Assembly (NCBI GenBank): GCA_002699125.1
Contig: PABI01000060.1
Location: 1 to 64,000 of the forward strand
Length of the DNA: 64,000 bases
Origin: Anaerolineaceae bacterium
GTDB lineage: Bacteria > Chloroflexota > Anaerolineae > Promineifilales > Promineifilaceae
Reading direction: 5' to 3'
Below are positions 43,010 to 51,558 of the stretch, in pieces. The translations under genes and the position numbers were made by a program. The notes below the pieces were generated by a model. That model did not search any database and was not told where the DNA came from. It saw only the letters and a list, made by a program, of their open reading frames with translations. The number at the start of each line of letters is the position of its first letter. The first letter of the stretch is position 1.

Positions 43010-43660
43010 TCACTGTCCCGGTATCCGCCCCACAACTGGAATCTCCAGGTACCGCTCCACGTCTTCTGCGCGGCGCACCACGCCAGATTCAATCCATTCC
43101 AGCACAAAAATAACAATGACGCCCAGCAGGGCACCAAATACACCGCCTGCGGCCGTATTCACATTCACATTGGGACTCACCCCCACAACCTTAGGATCAT
43201 CCTGAAACTCAATGGTAATGCGGTCCCCCTGGAGGTTTTTGTCATTTTCCTCGTTTTGCCATTGGATGAGCAGATTGCCCCAGGTGCGGGCGATGTCGTT
43301 GCCCAGGTCCGGATTCGTGTTTTCGACATTGATCTGTACCACCAACCCTAATCGATCCGAGGAGACGGTAACATCACCGAGCAGTTCGTTGGCTTGCATG
43401 TCTAGCTGCAAAATGTTGATAACATCCTGGGCACGGTAGCTGCTGTTGAGCCACTGCTCGTAGTTGCCCAGCAATTCCCGCGCTGCCTGCGATTGCCCAA
43501 AGTCAGTGCGGGCCGGACGTACCAACAGCTTCAGGCTGGACTCATACACAACTGGTTGAATCTTGCTAAAGCCAAAGGCCGCCCCGGCAGTTAATATCGC
43601 CAGCAAAATAATTATCCAACCACGCCGACGCAAAATTCTAAAGTAATCATTTAATGCCAT
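43010..43660 (-). CDS. Wzz-like chain-length/polysaccharide co-polymerase protein
   Basis: A 216-residue membrane protein of the Wzz superfamily: N-terminal cytoplasmic MALNDYFRILRRRGW, first helix (about 15-34), extracytoplasmic helical domain, and second helix (about 172-192, GGVFGALLGVIVIFVLEWI) followed by a short tail ending VPVVGRIPG, the pattern that docks with BY-kinases. It sets polymer length or export and activates the kinase CpsD. It is 126 bases upstream of the kinase gene and part of the same cluster. Start at the ATG ending at 43660; the frame upstream (13 codons) is repeat sequence. Confidence 0.9.
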   Translation of the reverse strand: MALNDYFRILRRRGWIIILLAILTAGAAFGFSKIQPVVYESSLKLLVRPARTDFGQSQAARELLGNYEQWLNSSYRAQDVINILQLDMQANELLGDVTVSSDRLGLVVQINVENTNPDLGNDIARTWGNLLIQWQNEENDKNLQGDRITIEFQDDPKVVGVSPNVNVNTAAGGVFGALLGVIVIFVLEWIESGVVRRAEDVERYLEIPVVGRIPGQ

Positions 43661-43687
43661 AGTTTTTTGTTCTCTTTCAGATACTTG

Positions 43688-43764
43688 GTGGGAGAGCAAA
43701 AAGTGATAGATGATAAGTGAAAAGTAGACTTTTCACTTTATACTTTTCACTCGCCCTCTCACTT
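43688..43764. repeat. AAAGTGATAAGTGAAAAGT inverted repeat, copy 1
   Basis: AAAAAGTGATAGATGATAAG and GTGAAAAGT on the left, ACTTTTCACTTTATACTTTT with CACT on the right. It lies between the two Wzz-like genes and is related to 57342-57411. Confidence 0.82.
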
Positions 43765-43772
43765 CATCAAAG

Positions 43773-44447
43773 TCAGTCCTGCGGAATCTCCCCTAAAACA
43801 GCAAGCCCCAACGCTTCTGCTTCCTCCCGGCTGCGGATGGTGGGGTCCAGGTATGCCGCCAACAGGGCCAGCCCCAGCCCGGCGGCAATGCCAATGGCGA
43901 TGCGCAGCGGGATGTCTAGCAGGCTGCTCAAGCTGCGCGGCAGGGGGGTCACGATGGGTTCGTCAAGCAGAACGAGCACGGCCGTTTCCCCACCAAGCTG
44001 CGGCAAAGCGTCACCGTTTTGCTCGCTCAGCACCACAATGGCTGCGTTTATGATGTGGCCCAACGTTTCGGCATCGCCATGTTGGATAGAGAGCTGGAGC
44101 CTACTGCGTACATTGTCGGCAATGACGCTAAAGCTCCCAGGCGCGACGTCGATGTTTTCCTGAGCGAGTTGGTTGGAAACGGCCGTCTTAAAATTCCCGC
44201 TCACCGCCCAGTCTGTCAGCCCATTCACAATATATTCGGAGCCCAGCCAGTTGTAATAACGATCTTCATCCGCCAGCTCTGCTCCAGGGCTGGGCGATTG
44301 GGCCACAATAAAGTTGACACCCACATTAAAGCCCGGCGCGGGCGGCGGCTGGTACGTGACAGCGCTAAACAATGCCACCACCAGGGGCGGAATTAGCACC
44401 AACAGCCAGCGCCGCCGAAAAATTTTCCAAAACGCACGTAATTCCAT
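43773..44447 (-). CDS. Second Wzz-like membrane protein
   Basis: A 224-residue protein of the Wzz type: MELRAFWKIFRRRWLLVLIP, first helix (about 14-30), extracytoplasmic domain, second helix (about 178-198, LRIAIGIAAGLGLALLAAYL), then SREEAEALGLAVLGEIP, the kinase-docking type tail. The outer part is longer in loops than the neighbouring Wzz-like protein and shares only the plan, so the two could form a mixed complex with the single BY-kinase or serve two glycans. It is 112 bases upstream of the first. The start is at the ATG ending at 44447. Confidence 0.88.
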   Translation of the reverse strand: MELRAFWKIFRRRWLLVLIPPLVVALFSAVTYQPPPAPGFNVGVNFIVAQSPSPGAELADEDRYYNWLGSEYIVNGLTDWAVSGNFKTAVSNQLAQENIDVAPGSFSVIADNVRSRLQLSIQHGDAETLGHIINAAIVVLSEQNGDALPQLGGETAVLVLLDEPIVTPLPRSLSSLLDIPLRIAIGIAAGLGLALLAAYLDPTIRSREEAEALGLAVLGEIPQD

Positions 44448-44516
44448 AATTTAGTAACTGCGCCTTTCAGGTGCGATGCGCTTTCTCCCAGAGAAAATGT
44501 CCAACAATGTTGCTTT

Positions 44517-45686
44517 TTAAGCGCGTTGCACTTCCGGGATTGAACGCTTTGCCTGACCATAGTAAGCTAAAAAATAAACGACAGCCAGGGCAATTGGCAC
44601 CCAGTAGGTTTGCACTTCGCTAATTTCGAAACTTCGCTGATAAATGGCTGCCAGATTTATGCCAATCAGTGCTGCAGCCCAACCAACTGCCTCCAGCCGA
44701 GAGTATCGCCCTTCTGCTATCCAAATGACAATTTGCAGCAAGGGCAGCAATAATACAATGACATCATACCCCCAGCCAAACGGCGCGGTAATGACGGAAA
44801 TCAGCACGGTTGCCTGTACCCAGATGTTTAAATCAAGCTGCTCACGGTTCCACCACCACAGAAATACCGTGAGGGGCAAAATAACGACACCCATCAACTT
44901 GGCCCACTGCCAACCAAACGATGCTCCTAGAATGCCGCCCAGCGTTGGTGTTTCCCAGGCGAGCAGACTGCCCTCACTGACGGTTTGGGTGTAATCGGCG
45001 ATGAAAGACGGCCGTAACACAAACACAACGGCCGTTAACGCCACAATCGCCGCAAGCAGCCCGCCCGCCGCTCGATAATCGCGCCGTGCCCAAAACAGGT
45101 GTAAAAAGATGATCGGAACCGTCAGATAAACCAGATGCGGTTTGACCAGGGTCAAAATGAGACACAAACCGGCCACAAACAGCTGGTCGCGGTTATAAAA
45201 GAACAAAAATCCCGCCAGCCCCATGAAAACTAACGTGTTCACCTGCCCCATCAGCAGCGCAATCATGGTTGGTAAAAACAGTAAACCGATAATCGGTGCC
45301 AGATGGCTGCGTCGCCGACTGTCGGGTTGGGTGGCCAGGGTGCGCCACACCAGTACGGAACCGGCGAACACCATCGTGATGTTGGTAATGAGCCAAAGCC
45401 AGGTTGCGCGTTCGAAGGAAACGGCCGTATAGGGCAGCAGCAGCGCCAAAAGCCACGGTGGATTCCAGGTAATTACCGACCAATCTTCTTGCCATTGGGT
45501 GTGTGCCTGCTCCGTTTGCAGCAGCAGCTCTGCATCGGCAAAATTCTCAGACTGCGATAGCAGTTTGGCAGCGCTCCAATACGCCCGAAAATCGCCGCGT
45601 CCCATAGAAGGCGGTACCGGAATTGGCCCCAACAAAACAAAAAGGAAAAGAGCAATCAGGATTCCAGCGGAGAGATATTTAATCAA
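44517..45686 (-). CDS. GT87 (DUF2029) membrane mannosyltransferase-like protein
   Basis: A 389-residue membrane protein with about ten hydrophobic segments. The first loop DFRAYWSAAKLLSQSENFAD, and the segment WNPPWLLALLLPY, are typical of GT87/DUF2029 polyprenyl-phosphate-mannose-dependent transferases. It probably adds mannose or a related sugar on the outside of the membrane. The start is 4 bases into the upstream GT4 gene (ATGA overlap), so the two are co-translated. Confidence 0.9.
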   Translation of the reverse strand: MIKYLSAGILIALFLFVLLGPIPVPPSMGRGDFRAYWSAAKLLSQSENFADAELLLQTEQAHTQWQEDWSVITWNPPWLLALLLPYTAVSFERATWLWLITNITMVFAGSVLVWRTLATQPDSRRRSHLAPIIGLLFLPTMIALLMGQVNTLVFMGLAGFLFFYNRDQLFVAGLCLILTLVKPHLVYLTVPIIFLHLFWARRDYRAAGGLLAAIVALTAVVFVLRPSFIADYTQTVSEGSLLAWETPTLGGILGASFGWQWAKLMGVVILPLTVFLWWWNREQLDLNIWVQATVLISVITAPFGWGYDVIVLLLPLLQIVIWIAEGRYSRLEAVGWAAALIGINLAAIYQRSFEISEVQTYWVPIALAVVYFLAYYGQAKRSIPEVQRA

Positions 45687-46780
45687 AACGCATTCCTTTG
45701 CTGCATTTTTTCCTCAATAAAGGCCAGCATTTTTTGCTTGAACAATTCTGTATCAAATTGCCTGGCATGGGTTTGAATCTCCTGACTGTTCCAGATTTGT
45801 GTTTCAAGCAGTTCAACAGCGTTGATGATAGCCTTAACTGACTGCTGTTCAAAAAGGATGCCGGTTTTGCCAGGCACAACTGTTTCCAGCGCCCCACCAG
45901 CAGCATAAGCAATAACGGGGCGTCCGGCAGCCATCGCTTGCAGCGGGGCAATGCCAAAATCCTCTTCACCAGGGAACATAAAAGCGCGGCATTTGGCCAA
46001 CAGCGTAGGCAGTTCTTCGTCCGGTACGTAGCCCAGAAACTCAATCGTTGGGCCAGCCAGGGCTGCCAATCGTTCTCTGTCTCTGCCACTGCCGGCAATG
46101 CGAAGCGGCCGTTTCATTTTGTTAAATGCCTCAATCAAAATATCAATTCGACGGTACGGCACCAGCCGCCCCACCAGCAAATAATAATCTTCTACCTCGC
46201 TGCAAGGGGCAAAACGGCTCGTGTCCACCGGTGGGTAGATAATAGCCGATTCTCGCCGATATACTTTTTCGATTCGCCGACGGACTTCCTGCGAAATAGC
46301 CACGAAATGATCCACCCGATCTGCCGCTAGCCGGTCCCATTGGCGCAAAAACGTGAGAAATGGCGTCAGGAACATTCGGGTCAATCGGCCCAATTGCTCT
46401 TGTTCTGCATATTGTTGGTAGCGCCACACGTACCTGGTTGGCGTCAGGCAGTAACAAATATGCACCGTTTCTGGCCCGGTGATAACACCGTGACAAAAGC
46501 CGCTCTTGTTACTGATCACCAAATCGTAGCCGCGCAAGTCGTGCTGCTCAAAAGAAAAAGGGTAGAGGGGAAAATATAATTGCTGTTTACGGTGAGAGAA
46601 CGGTAGTTTGTCTATAAAATTGGTGCGAATGTCCCAATTTTGCCAATGGGGCGGCATTCGGTTAGGTGCGTAAAGCGAAGTGTAAATCGGGGCATCAGGA
46701 AACAGGTCAACCAGCGTTTCCAGCACATCTTCGGCGCCACCGATCTGGTTCATCCAGTCATGTACAAGTGCCACCTTCAT
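45683..46780 (-). CDS. GT4 family glycosyltransferase
   Basis: A 365-residue cytosolic GT-B enzyme. The N-terminal acceptor domain begins MKVALVHDWMNQIGGAEDVL, the C-terminal nucleotide-sugar domain has YYLLVGRLVPYRRIDILIEA, LRIAGSGRDRERL and the E-x7-E type motif EEDFGIAPLQAMAAGRPVIA. It builds part of the glycan repeat on a lipid carrier in the cytoplasm. It is the first gene of the cluster on this strand, co-translated with the GT87 gene. The upstream pspA gene ends 6 bases away, so read-through from the stress gene is possible. Confidence 0.94.
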   Translation of the reverse strand: MKVALVHDWMNQIGGAEDVLETLVDLFPDAPIYTSLYAPNRMPPHWQNWDIRTNFIDKLPFSHRKQQLYFPLYPFSFEQHDLRGYDLVISNKSGFCHGVITGPETVHICYCLTPTRYVWRYQQYAEQEQLGRLTRMFLTPFLTFLRQWDRLAADRVDHFVAISQEVRRRIEKVYRRESAIIYPPVDTSRFAPCSEVEDYYLLVGRLVPYRRIDILIEAFNKMKRPLRIAGSGRDRERLAALAGPTIEFLGYVPDEELPTLLAKCRAFMFPGEEDFGIAPLQAMAAGRPVIAYAAGGALETVVPGKTGILFEQQSVKAIINAVELLETQIWNSQEIQTHARQFDTELFKQKMLAFIEEKMQQRNAF

Positions 46781-46786
46781 GCGATT

Positions 46787-47461
46787 TTAAATGCCCAGGC
46801 GATTCATGCGTTCAGCCAGTGCTGCTTCTACTTCCAGGCTTTGCATGGCGTCATCCAACTGGTTGTCCAGGCTGCTGGCCTGCACTTCCCAGGCGGCATC
46901 GGCATGGTCCAGACGGCTGCGAATATTTTCGGCGGCGGTGGCGACTTCACTGTCTCCCTGGCTCATCAACGAATCCAGCGAGCGCATCGCTTTGGCCGAA
47001 ACTTCTTTGGATTTGGCCAACTGGAGCAAGAAGCCCAACTCCTGCCGCTCTTGCTTGGCGATGGCCAGTCGCCCTTCCAACTTGACCTTCACATCGTCCA
47101 GCTTTTCCAGAGCCGATACCTGTTTATCCAAGGAAGCGTCATATGTTTTGATCAGGTCCATAGCGGAGATGAACCGTTTTTGGGTCACCATCGCTTCGGT
47201 GCGTTTGCCTTGCTTTAGGAAGGTATCGATGGCTAAATCGAACTTGGCCGCCTCATTGGCCAGATTTTCGCGGCGGCGGCGCGAGGTTGAAACCTGGGCG
47301 TACATGGGTTGGATGGTTTGTATGAACTCTTCCAGTTCTCGCTCTGCCTGGCGGATGTATTCATCATAAATGGAGAGGTCGCTTTTTTGCAGCGCTTTGT
47401 CGGCCGCCTCGTGCAGCCGGGCTTTAAAGAGGGTTTTGAGTTTTTGTAATAATGAGGCCAT
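46787..47461 (-). CDS. pspA: PspA/IM30 family membrane-maintenance protein
   Basis: A 224-residue almost wholly alpha-helical protein of PspA/Vipp1 length. The N-terminal amphipathic segment MASLLQKLKTLFKARLHEAA precedes coiled-coil stretches (YIRQAERELEEFIQTIQPM; LEGRLAIAKQERQELGFLLQ). It would assemble on stressed membranes. Upstream on the same strand lie pspC and a LiaI-like membrane protein, forming an envelope-stress set. The gap of 233 bases upstream contains a hairpin made from two ACGGCCGT motifs (47501-47541) and another repeat (47611-47678). Confidence 0.88.
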   Translation of the reverse strand: MASLLQKLKTLFKARLHEAADKALQKSDLSIYDEYIRQAERELEEFIQTIQPMYAQVSTSRRRRENLANEAAKFDLAIDTFLKQGKRTEAMVTQKRFISAMDLIKTYDASLDKQVSALEKLDDVKVKLEGRLAIAKQERQELGFLLQLAKSKEVSAKAMRSLDSLMSQGDSEVATAAENIRSRLDHADAAWEVQASSLDNQLDDAMQSLEVEAALAERMNRLGI

Positions 47462-47500
47462 ATGGGCGATTATACAAAGTTAAGGGAAGCAGAGGCAAAA

Positions 47501-47541
47501 AAACGGCCGTTTCCACCAAAAATGTGGGGAAACGGCCGTTT
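47501..47541. repeat. Hairpin made of two ACGGCCGT motifs
   Basis: AAACGGCCGTTTCCAC (47501-47516) and GTGGGGAAACGGCCGTTT (47524-47541) form an inverted repeat with a two-base bulge. Each arm contains a full ACGGCCGT. It lies in the leader region of pspA. Confidence 0.88.
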
Positions 47542-47610
47542 CGAGGGTTCGTCTGGCGTCAGGAGATGAAAATGCCAGACCGTTCGCGCTTAGTACCTAA
47601 CCGAATATTG

Positions 47611-47678
47611 GCCACAGAGTTCACAGAGATTTTTGAGATGGGCCTCAAGTTCTCTATCTTCTCTTTTCCCTCTGTGGC
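47611..47678. repeat. CCACAGAGTTCACAGAG repeat
   Basis: GCCACAGAGTTCACAGAG on the left and CCCTCTGTGGC on the right, an intergenic hairpin-type repeat directly after the pspC stop. Confidence 0.75.
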
Positions 47679-47694
47679 TTTTTCGTTTAGATTC

Positions 47695-47934
47695 TTAATT
47701 GATGACGATTTCTTCTTCATCAAAAGCATTGGCTTTGGCCACCGGCTCTTCATCGGTGGGCATCAGGACCCATAGGATGAGATAAGCCAGAATGCCATGT
47801 CCGCCGCCCAGCGCCAGCAAAACAAAAACCAGGCGAACAATCACGGGATCGATGTCCAGGTAATTGGCAATGCCACTGCATACGCCACCAACCATTTCAT
47901 CATGTGTATTACGGACCAATCGTTTATTACTCAT
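47695..47934 (-). CDS. pspC: PspC domain protein
   Basis: A 79-residue PspC-domain protein. It has the full family pattern: RLVRNTHDEMVGGVCSGIAN, YLDIDPVIVRLVFVLLALGG (membrane helix about 31-48) and a second hydrophobic stretch GILAYLILWVLMP (about 50-62), then an acidic tail. PspC proteins sense or respond to envelope stress with PspA. The ATG follows GGAGGTATTGAAAA. It is encoded between the LiaI-like gene and pspA on the same strand. Confidence 0.95.
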   Translation of the reverse strand: MSNKRLVRNTHDEMVGGVCSGIANYLDIDPVIVRLVFVLLALGGGHGILAYLILWVLMPTDEEPVAKANAFDEEEIVIN

Positions 47935-48062
47935 TTTTCAATACCTCCACACAGTTTGTGTTAATTAGCTTATTTGGTTAACAATTTGATTGCTTGTCTC
48001 TTTGACACCCACTATTACGTGGCAGGTTTGAAAAGGTTTCAGATTGAGTAAAATTACAGTTT

Positions 48063-48572
48063 TCACTTGGGTAGCCGCCGCTGGCGGCGAGGCAGCAGCA
48101 TCCATAAGCCTAGCCCAATGAGCACAACCGGCCAATAGCGCCCCAGACCACCAAGGCCGTTGAAGAAAGCGCCGAAAATCAAAAACATAACGAAGCTGAT
48201 GAGCAGCAGGCGGCTGCCTTCGCGCCAGGAGGCGCGCCGCCGGTGGCCCAACAGCCCGGCTAGAATCATTCCGATGCCGGCAAAGCCGGGAATCAACGTC
48301 CAGACGTAGGCCCAGCTTGCCCAGGCCTCGGTAAGATTTTGCACGTACAAAATGCCGCCAATGCCTGCAACAATGCTGCCCGGAATGGCCAGCGAAGGGC
48401 TGCCGAACAGCGCACTAAGAATCAATAACACGCCAACTGAAACGATGATGAGCGGCCATTGGCGGCCTATATCCAGGTCAAACGCCAGGCTGGGGAAAAG
48501 TTGAATCACCAAAAACAGGAGACCAACGACAATTAAAATGGTGCCAATGATTATTGAGCTGCGCTTGTGCAT
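48063..48572 (-). CDS. LiaI/LiaF-like membrane protein (DUF5668 type)
   Basis: A 169-residue membrane protein with about five helices: IIIGTILIVVGLLFLVIQLF (about 6-26), WPLIIVSVGVLLILSALF (about 39-57), two further pairs, and a basic C-terminus (RRQRRLPK). Two DUF5668-like hairpins (GxxxxxxGxxxL near the helices, each with W-P-L/V) are visible. Such proteins form membrane parts of Lia/Psp stress responses. The ATG follows GGAGGTAATAAA; a promoter is seen just upstream. It leads the set followed by pspC and pspA. Confidence 0.85.
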   Translation of the reverse strand: MHKRSSIIIGTILIVVGLLFLVIQLFPSLAFDLDIGRQWPLIIVSVGVLLILSALFGSPSLAIPGSIVAGIGGILYVQNLTEAWASWAYVWTLIPGFAGIGMILAGLLGHRRRASWREGSRLLLISFVMFLIFGAFFNGLGGLGRYWPVVLIGLGLWMLLPRRQRRLPK

Positions 48573-48595
48573 TTTATTACCTCCAACTTGTATTC

Positions 48596-48623
48596 AGTAT
48601 ACCCGAACGGCCGTTTGTGTTAA
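48596..48623 (-). promoter_or_regulatory. Candidate promoter of the LiaI-like gene
   Basis: On the minus strand TTAACA (48618-48623), a 16-base spacer and TATACT (48596-48601). The spacer contains an ACGGCCGT palindrome (48607-48614), so the motif could affect promoter access here. Confidence 0.5.
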
Positions 48624-48697
48624 ACTCGTTTGTTGAATTTCAACCAAAGAATCTGGCAGCTTGCGTTGCCTATCTTTGCCACAATCAGGAGTAAGCT

Positions 48698-49702
48698 ATG
48701 AGACATTTGTTAATTACAGCTCCTTTCCCTTCCCCACTGGTGGATAAAATTCGGGCCGTTTCGCCCAACCTCAATATTGAACAGCGCACCTTGCCCAACG
48801 GCCGTTGGCCAGACGATTGGACCACCGAAGCCGAAATCTATTATGCGCTGGGGGCTGTGCCGCGGCTGGAGCAGGCTCCTAACTTGCAGTGGGTGCAGGC
48901 TCACTACGCCGGTGTTGACAGCCTGAAAGACAGTGAGCTTTGGCAAAGCGATGTTCTCATTACGACCGCCAGCGGCGTTCATGCTGCCAATATGGCCCAA
49001 TACGCATTAACCCAAATTTTGGTTTGGGCGCACCGGGTGCCCAACTGGTTTAAGTACAAACAAACCAAAAAATGGGACAAAAATCGGTGGGAGACTTTTG
49101 TGCCGCAAGAACTGCATGGCAAAACGGTTGGCATTTTAGGCTACGGCAGCATTGGCCGCGAGCTGGCTCGTTTGTTGAAGCCATTTGGCTGCACAATATT
49201 AGTTACAAAGCGAGATGCGCGTCAGCTTGTAGACCCGGGCTACAGCGAGCTCGGGTCGGGTGATCCGGAAGGTGGTTTGCCAGATCGTGTTTACCCCAGC
49301 GAGGCTACCCGTTCTGTGGTGGGTGAGTGCGATTTTGTGGTTATTACCTTGCCCTTGACGGAGCGTACCCACTATCTTTTTGATGAGGAAATGTTAAAGG
49401 CCATGAAACCGTCTGCCTTTTTGGTAAATGTTGGCCGAGGAGCTATCGTCAAGGAAGCCGATCTGGTGCGTGGTTTGAAAAAAGGGTGGCTCGCCGGGGC
49501 TGGTTTGGATGTATACGAAGAAGAGCCATTGCCAGATGACAGTCCGCTGTGGGAGATGGAAAATGTTGTTTTAACGCCCCATGTGAGCGGCTTTACGCCC
49601 CATTACGACGAGCGGGCTACCGACATTTTTGCCGAGAACCTGCGTCGTTATCTCGCGGGCGAACCCTTGCTTAATCTTGTGGATCGCGAAGAAGGGTATT
49701 GA
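48698..49702 (+). CDS. D-2-hydroxyacid dehydrogenase
   Basis: A 334-residue NAD(P)-dependent oxidoreductase of the D-isomer-specific family. The nucleotide motif is GILGYGSIGRELARLLKPFG, the conserved Arg region is FLVNVGRGAIVKEADL, the Glu region GAGLDVYEEEPLP and the catalytic His is in NVVLTPHVSG. An insert near 180-205 (SELGSGDPEGGLPDRVYPSE) is longer than usual and Gly/Pro-rich. The substrate is unknown; phosphoglycerate and glyoxylate are possible, but no serine-pathway gene is near. The ATG follows CAGGAGTAAGCT. A bidirectional terminator follows. Confidence 0.94.
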   Translation: MRHLLITAPFPSPLVDKIRAVSPNLNIEQRTLPNGRWPDDWTTEAEIYYALGAVPRLEQAPNLQWVQAHYAGVDSLKDSELWQSDVLITTASGVHAANMAQYALTQILVWAHRVPNWFKYKQTKKWDKNRWETFVPQELHGKTVGILGYGSIGRELARLLKPFGCTILVTKRDARQLVDPGYSELGSGDPEGGLPDRVYPSEATRSVVGECDFVVITLPLTERTHYLFDEEMLKAMKPSAFLVNVGRGAIVKEADLVRGLKKGWLAGAGLDVYEEEPLPDDSPLWEMENVVLTPHVSGFTPHYDERATDIFAENLRRYLAGEPLLNLVDREEGY

Positions 49703-49726
49703 GATATCTTTTGCCCCGATGCTATT

Positions 49727-49764
49727 TAAAAAGAGCCCCGGCAAAAAACCGGAGCTCTTTTTTT
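49727..49764. terminator. Bidirectional Rho-independent terminator
   Basis: AAAGAGCCCCGG and CCGGAGCTCTTT form a 12-base stem (one mismatch) around CAAAAAA, followed by TTTT and preceded by AAA. It lies between the convergent dehydrogenase and the large secreted protein gene, serving both. Confidence 0.9.
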
Positions 49765-49800
49765 GATTTAATTAACGTTTACTGCGATAGCGCGGCTTGT

Positions 49801-51558
49801 TTAGTTGGGGTATTTCAGCCACAGTTCGCCAGCAGGAATGAGCGGGGTACCGCCACTCTGGATTGGCGTGCCATCCACGCTGAGTGCATCCCAACCGTCA
49901 CGCTCAGTGCTGCCACGATAGGCTGCTTTACAGGCGTTTTGACCACAGTTATTTAGCGGGAACTGCTCAAACCGAACCGGTACACAATCCAGGCCAGGAC
50001 CATTGCAACCATCGACGATGTCGCCGTACCGATTGGTGTAGCCGTGGAAGGTGAATGCGCCATTGCGGGCACCATCTTCATCATACTGGCTGCCGTCCAT
50101 CGAGCTGGGCACGGCAATCCAGGCGCGGAACAGGGCTTGAGCCGTGTTGTCGTTACCGCCGGGGTTGGTCTCCGGGTTACAGTTGAACAGCTGCGTTTCG
50201 GGATCAACACACCAGTAGTGTGTTTGGCGCTCGTGGTGCGGCAGACTGGCGTTGGCCGGGTTGGTCATGCCTGAGGATTCACCTTGCAGAATGTGCAGGC
50301 CGTAGCCCACCATGATGCGCTGTTCACAGTTTGGATCGCTGCTTAAGCAGTTAAACACGTTCCCTTCAGACTGCCAGGAATCCAGGCTGTTGGGGCTGTT
50401 GCTGGGATGGATACGGTAAGGTGCCGCTTCCGGTGGGCCAAATTGGGCAAAGTTGGCAAATTGCGGATTGTCAGAAGGCAGAGGTTGCAAAACACCACGT
50501 TCGGGCCAATTGAGACGGCCGAAATCTAACCAACCACCACCGCTGCCAAAACCACAACCGGCAAACTCTTCTGGGAACTGATTGATGCTGTCCCGAGTGA
50601 GCGGGTAGAACTGGCCGTTGATGTTACGGCCGTAAGCATTTGCACTACCGTTAAACTGCATCCGGGCTGCACCTTCTGGAGTACAGGCAATACCTTCTGT
50701 GTACACACTGTGGAATCGGGTCAAAGCACCCATCTCACCGCCAATCTGGTGCGTCTGTACACGGAAAGAGTCAAAACATTGGCTGCCCAAGATGAGCGAT
50801 TGGTCACAGACTTCTAGCCCATTGGTAAAGTAATGCCAGGCGTACCCTTGATGTTTGCCACTATTTTCTGTGGCCGCACCTTCTGTATACGATTCAAAAC
50901 TTTCGCTTGAACCAGCATATGTTTGCCAGGGGTAGGAGAGTTCCCCGCCGGCCAGCGCGTAATACTCGGTGCCGAAGATATGATCGACCTCATGCGGGTC
51001 CCGTTTGTGTTCATGATCCCAATGGCAGCCATATTCATAGTTCCAGATGCCATGCCAGGCACGATTGTCGTGGGCGATGCCTATTGCTTCACAGGCCGGT
51101 GCGCCAGCAAATGGCTCAATGTGGCCACCAGGAGGCGGGGGCGGTGACGTCGGTGCTGGCGGCGGGGTGGTTGCGGTAGGTTCCGGACCGGGACGGGTGG
51201 GTGCCGGTGGCGGTGTTGTCGGCTCGGGAGCCGGGTTTGTTGCCGTTGGCTGTGGCGGATTTGTCGGTTCCGCTGTGGGGTCTGGGTTGCTGCTTGGACC
51301 GCTACAAATGATGTTTACGGCCGTTCGCGACAGCCGCTGCACCTGGACACCACGGCCATCACAGGCAATCTCGGCATTGTCGCCGCCAACCAGGCTTAAG
51401 TTGAACGATTGCGCCAGGGCGGAAACGGCCGCAATTAACACAACAATGAAAATAACACTGGTCACAATCAGGCGTGACTTGGGTTTTAGACGGTTTATTT
51501 TTGCTTTCTCGGCACCCGGTACGGGTCGCCGCTCTTGCGGTACATTTCGCTTATTCAT
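49801..51558 (-). CDS. Large secreted protein of unknown family with His/Cys-rich domain
   Basis: A 585-residue protein. A basic cytoplasmic start is followed by a membrane anchor (about 30-50, LIVTSVIFIVVLIAAVSALA), a short domain, a Thr/Pro/Glu linker (about 85-145) and a ~430-residue globular extracytoplasmic domain that I cannot assign. This domain has Cys throughout (likely disulfides) and a His/Asp/Glu cluster (NYEYGCHWDHEHKRD, HEVDHIFG) that suggests a metal site; an Asn/Pro/Cys-rich region and the end AGELWLKYPN follow. I chose the ATG ending at 51558 after GGAGCAGAGC. The 678-base gap upstream has a T-rich run and a 15-base inverted repeat. Confidence 0.72.
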   Translation of the reverse strand: MNKRNVPQERRPVPGAEKAKINRLKPKSRLIVTSVIFIVVLIAAVSALAQSFNLSLVGGDNAEIACDGRGVQVQRLSRTAVNIICSGPSSNPDPTAEPTNPPQPTATNPAPEPTTPPPAPTRPGPEPTATTPPPAPTSPPPPPGGHIEPFAGAPACEAIGIAHDNRAWHGIWNYEYGCHWDHEHKRDPHEVDHIFGTEYYALAGGELSYPWQTYAGSSESFESYTEGAATENSGKHQGYAWHYFTNGLEVCDQSLILGSQCFDSFRVQTHQIGGEMGALTRFHSVYTEGIACTPEGAARMQFNGSANAYGRNINGQFYPLTRDSINQFPEEFAGCGFGSGGGWLDFGRLNWPERGVLQPLPSDNPQFANFAQFGPPEAAPYRIHPSNSPNSLDSWQSEGNVFNCLSSDPNCEQRIMVGYGLHILQGESSGMTNPANASLPHHERQTHYWCVDPETQLFNCNPETNPGGNDNTAQALFRAWIAVPSSMDGSQYDEDGARNGAFTFHGYTNRYGDIVDGCNGPGLDCVPVRFEQFPLNNCGQNACKAAYRGSTERDGWDALSVDGTPIQSGGTPLIPAGELWLKYPN

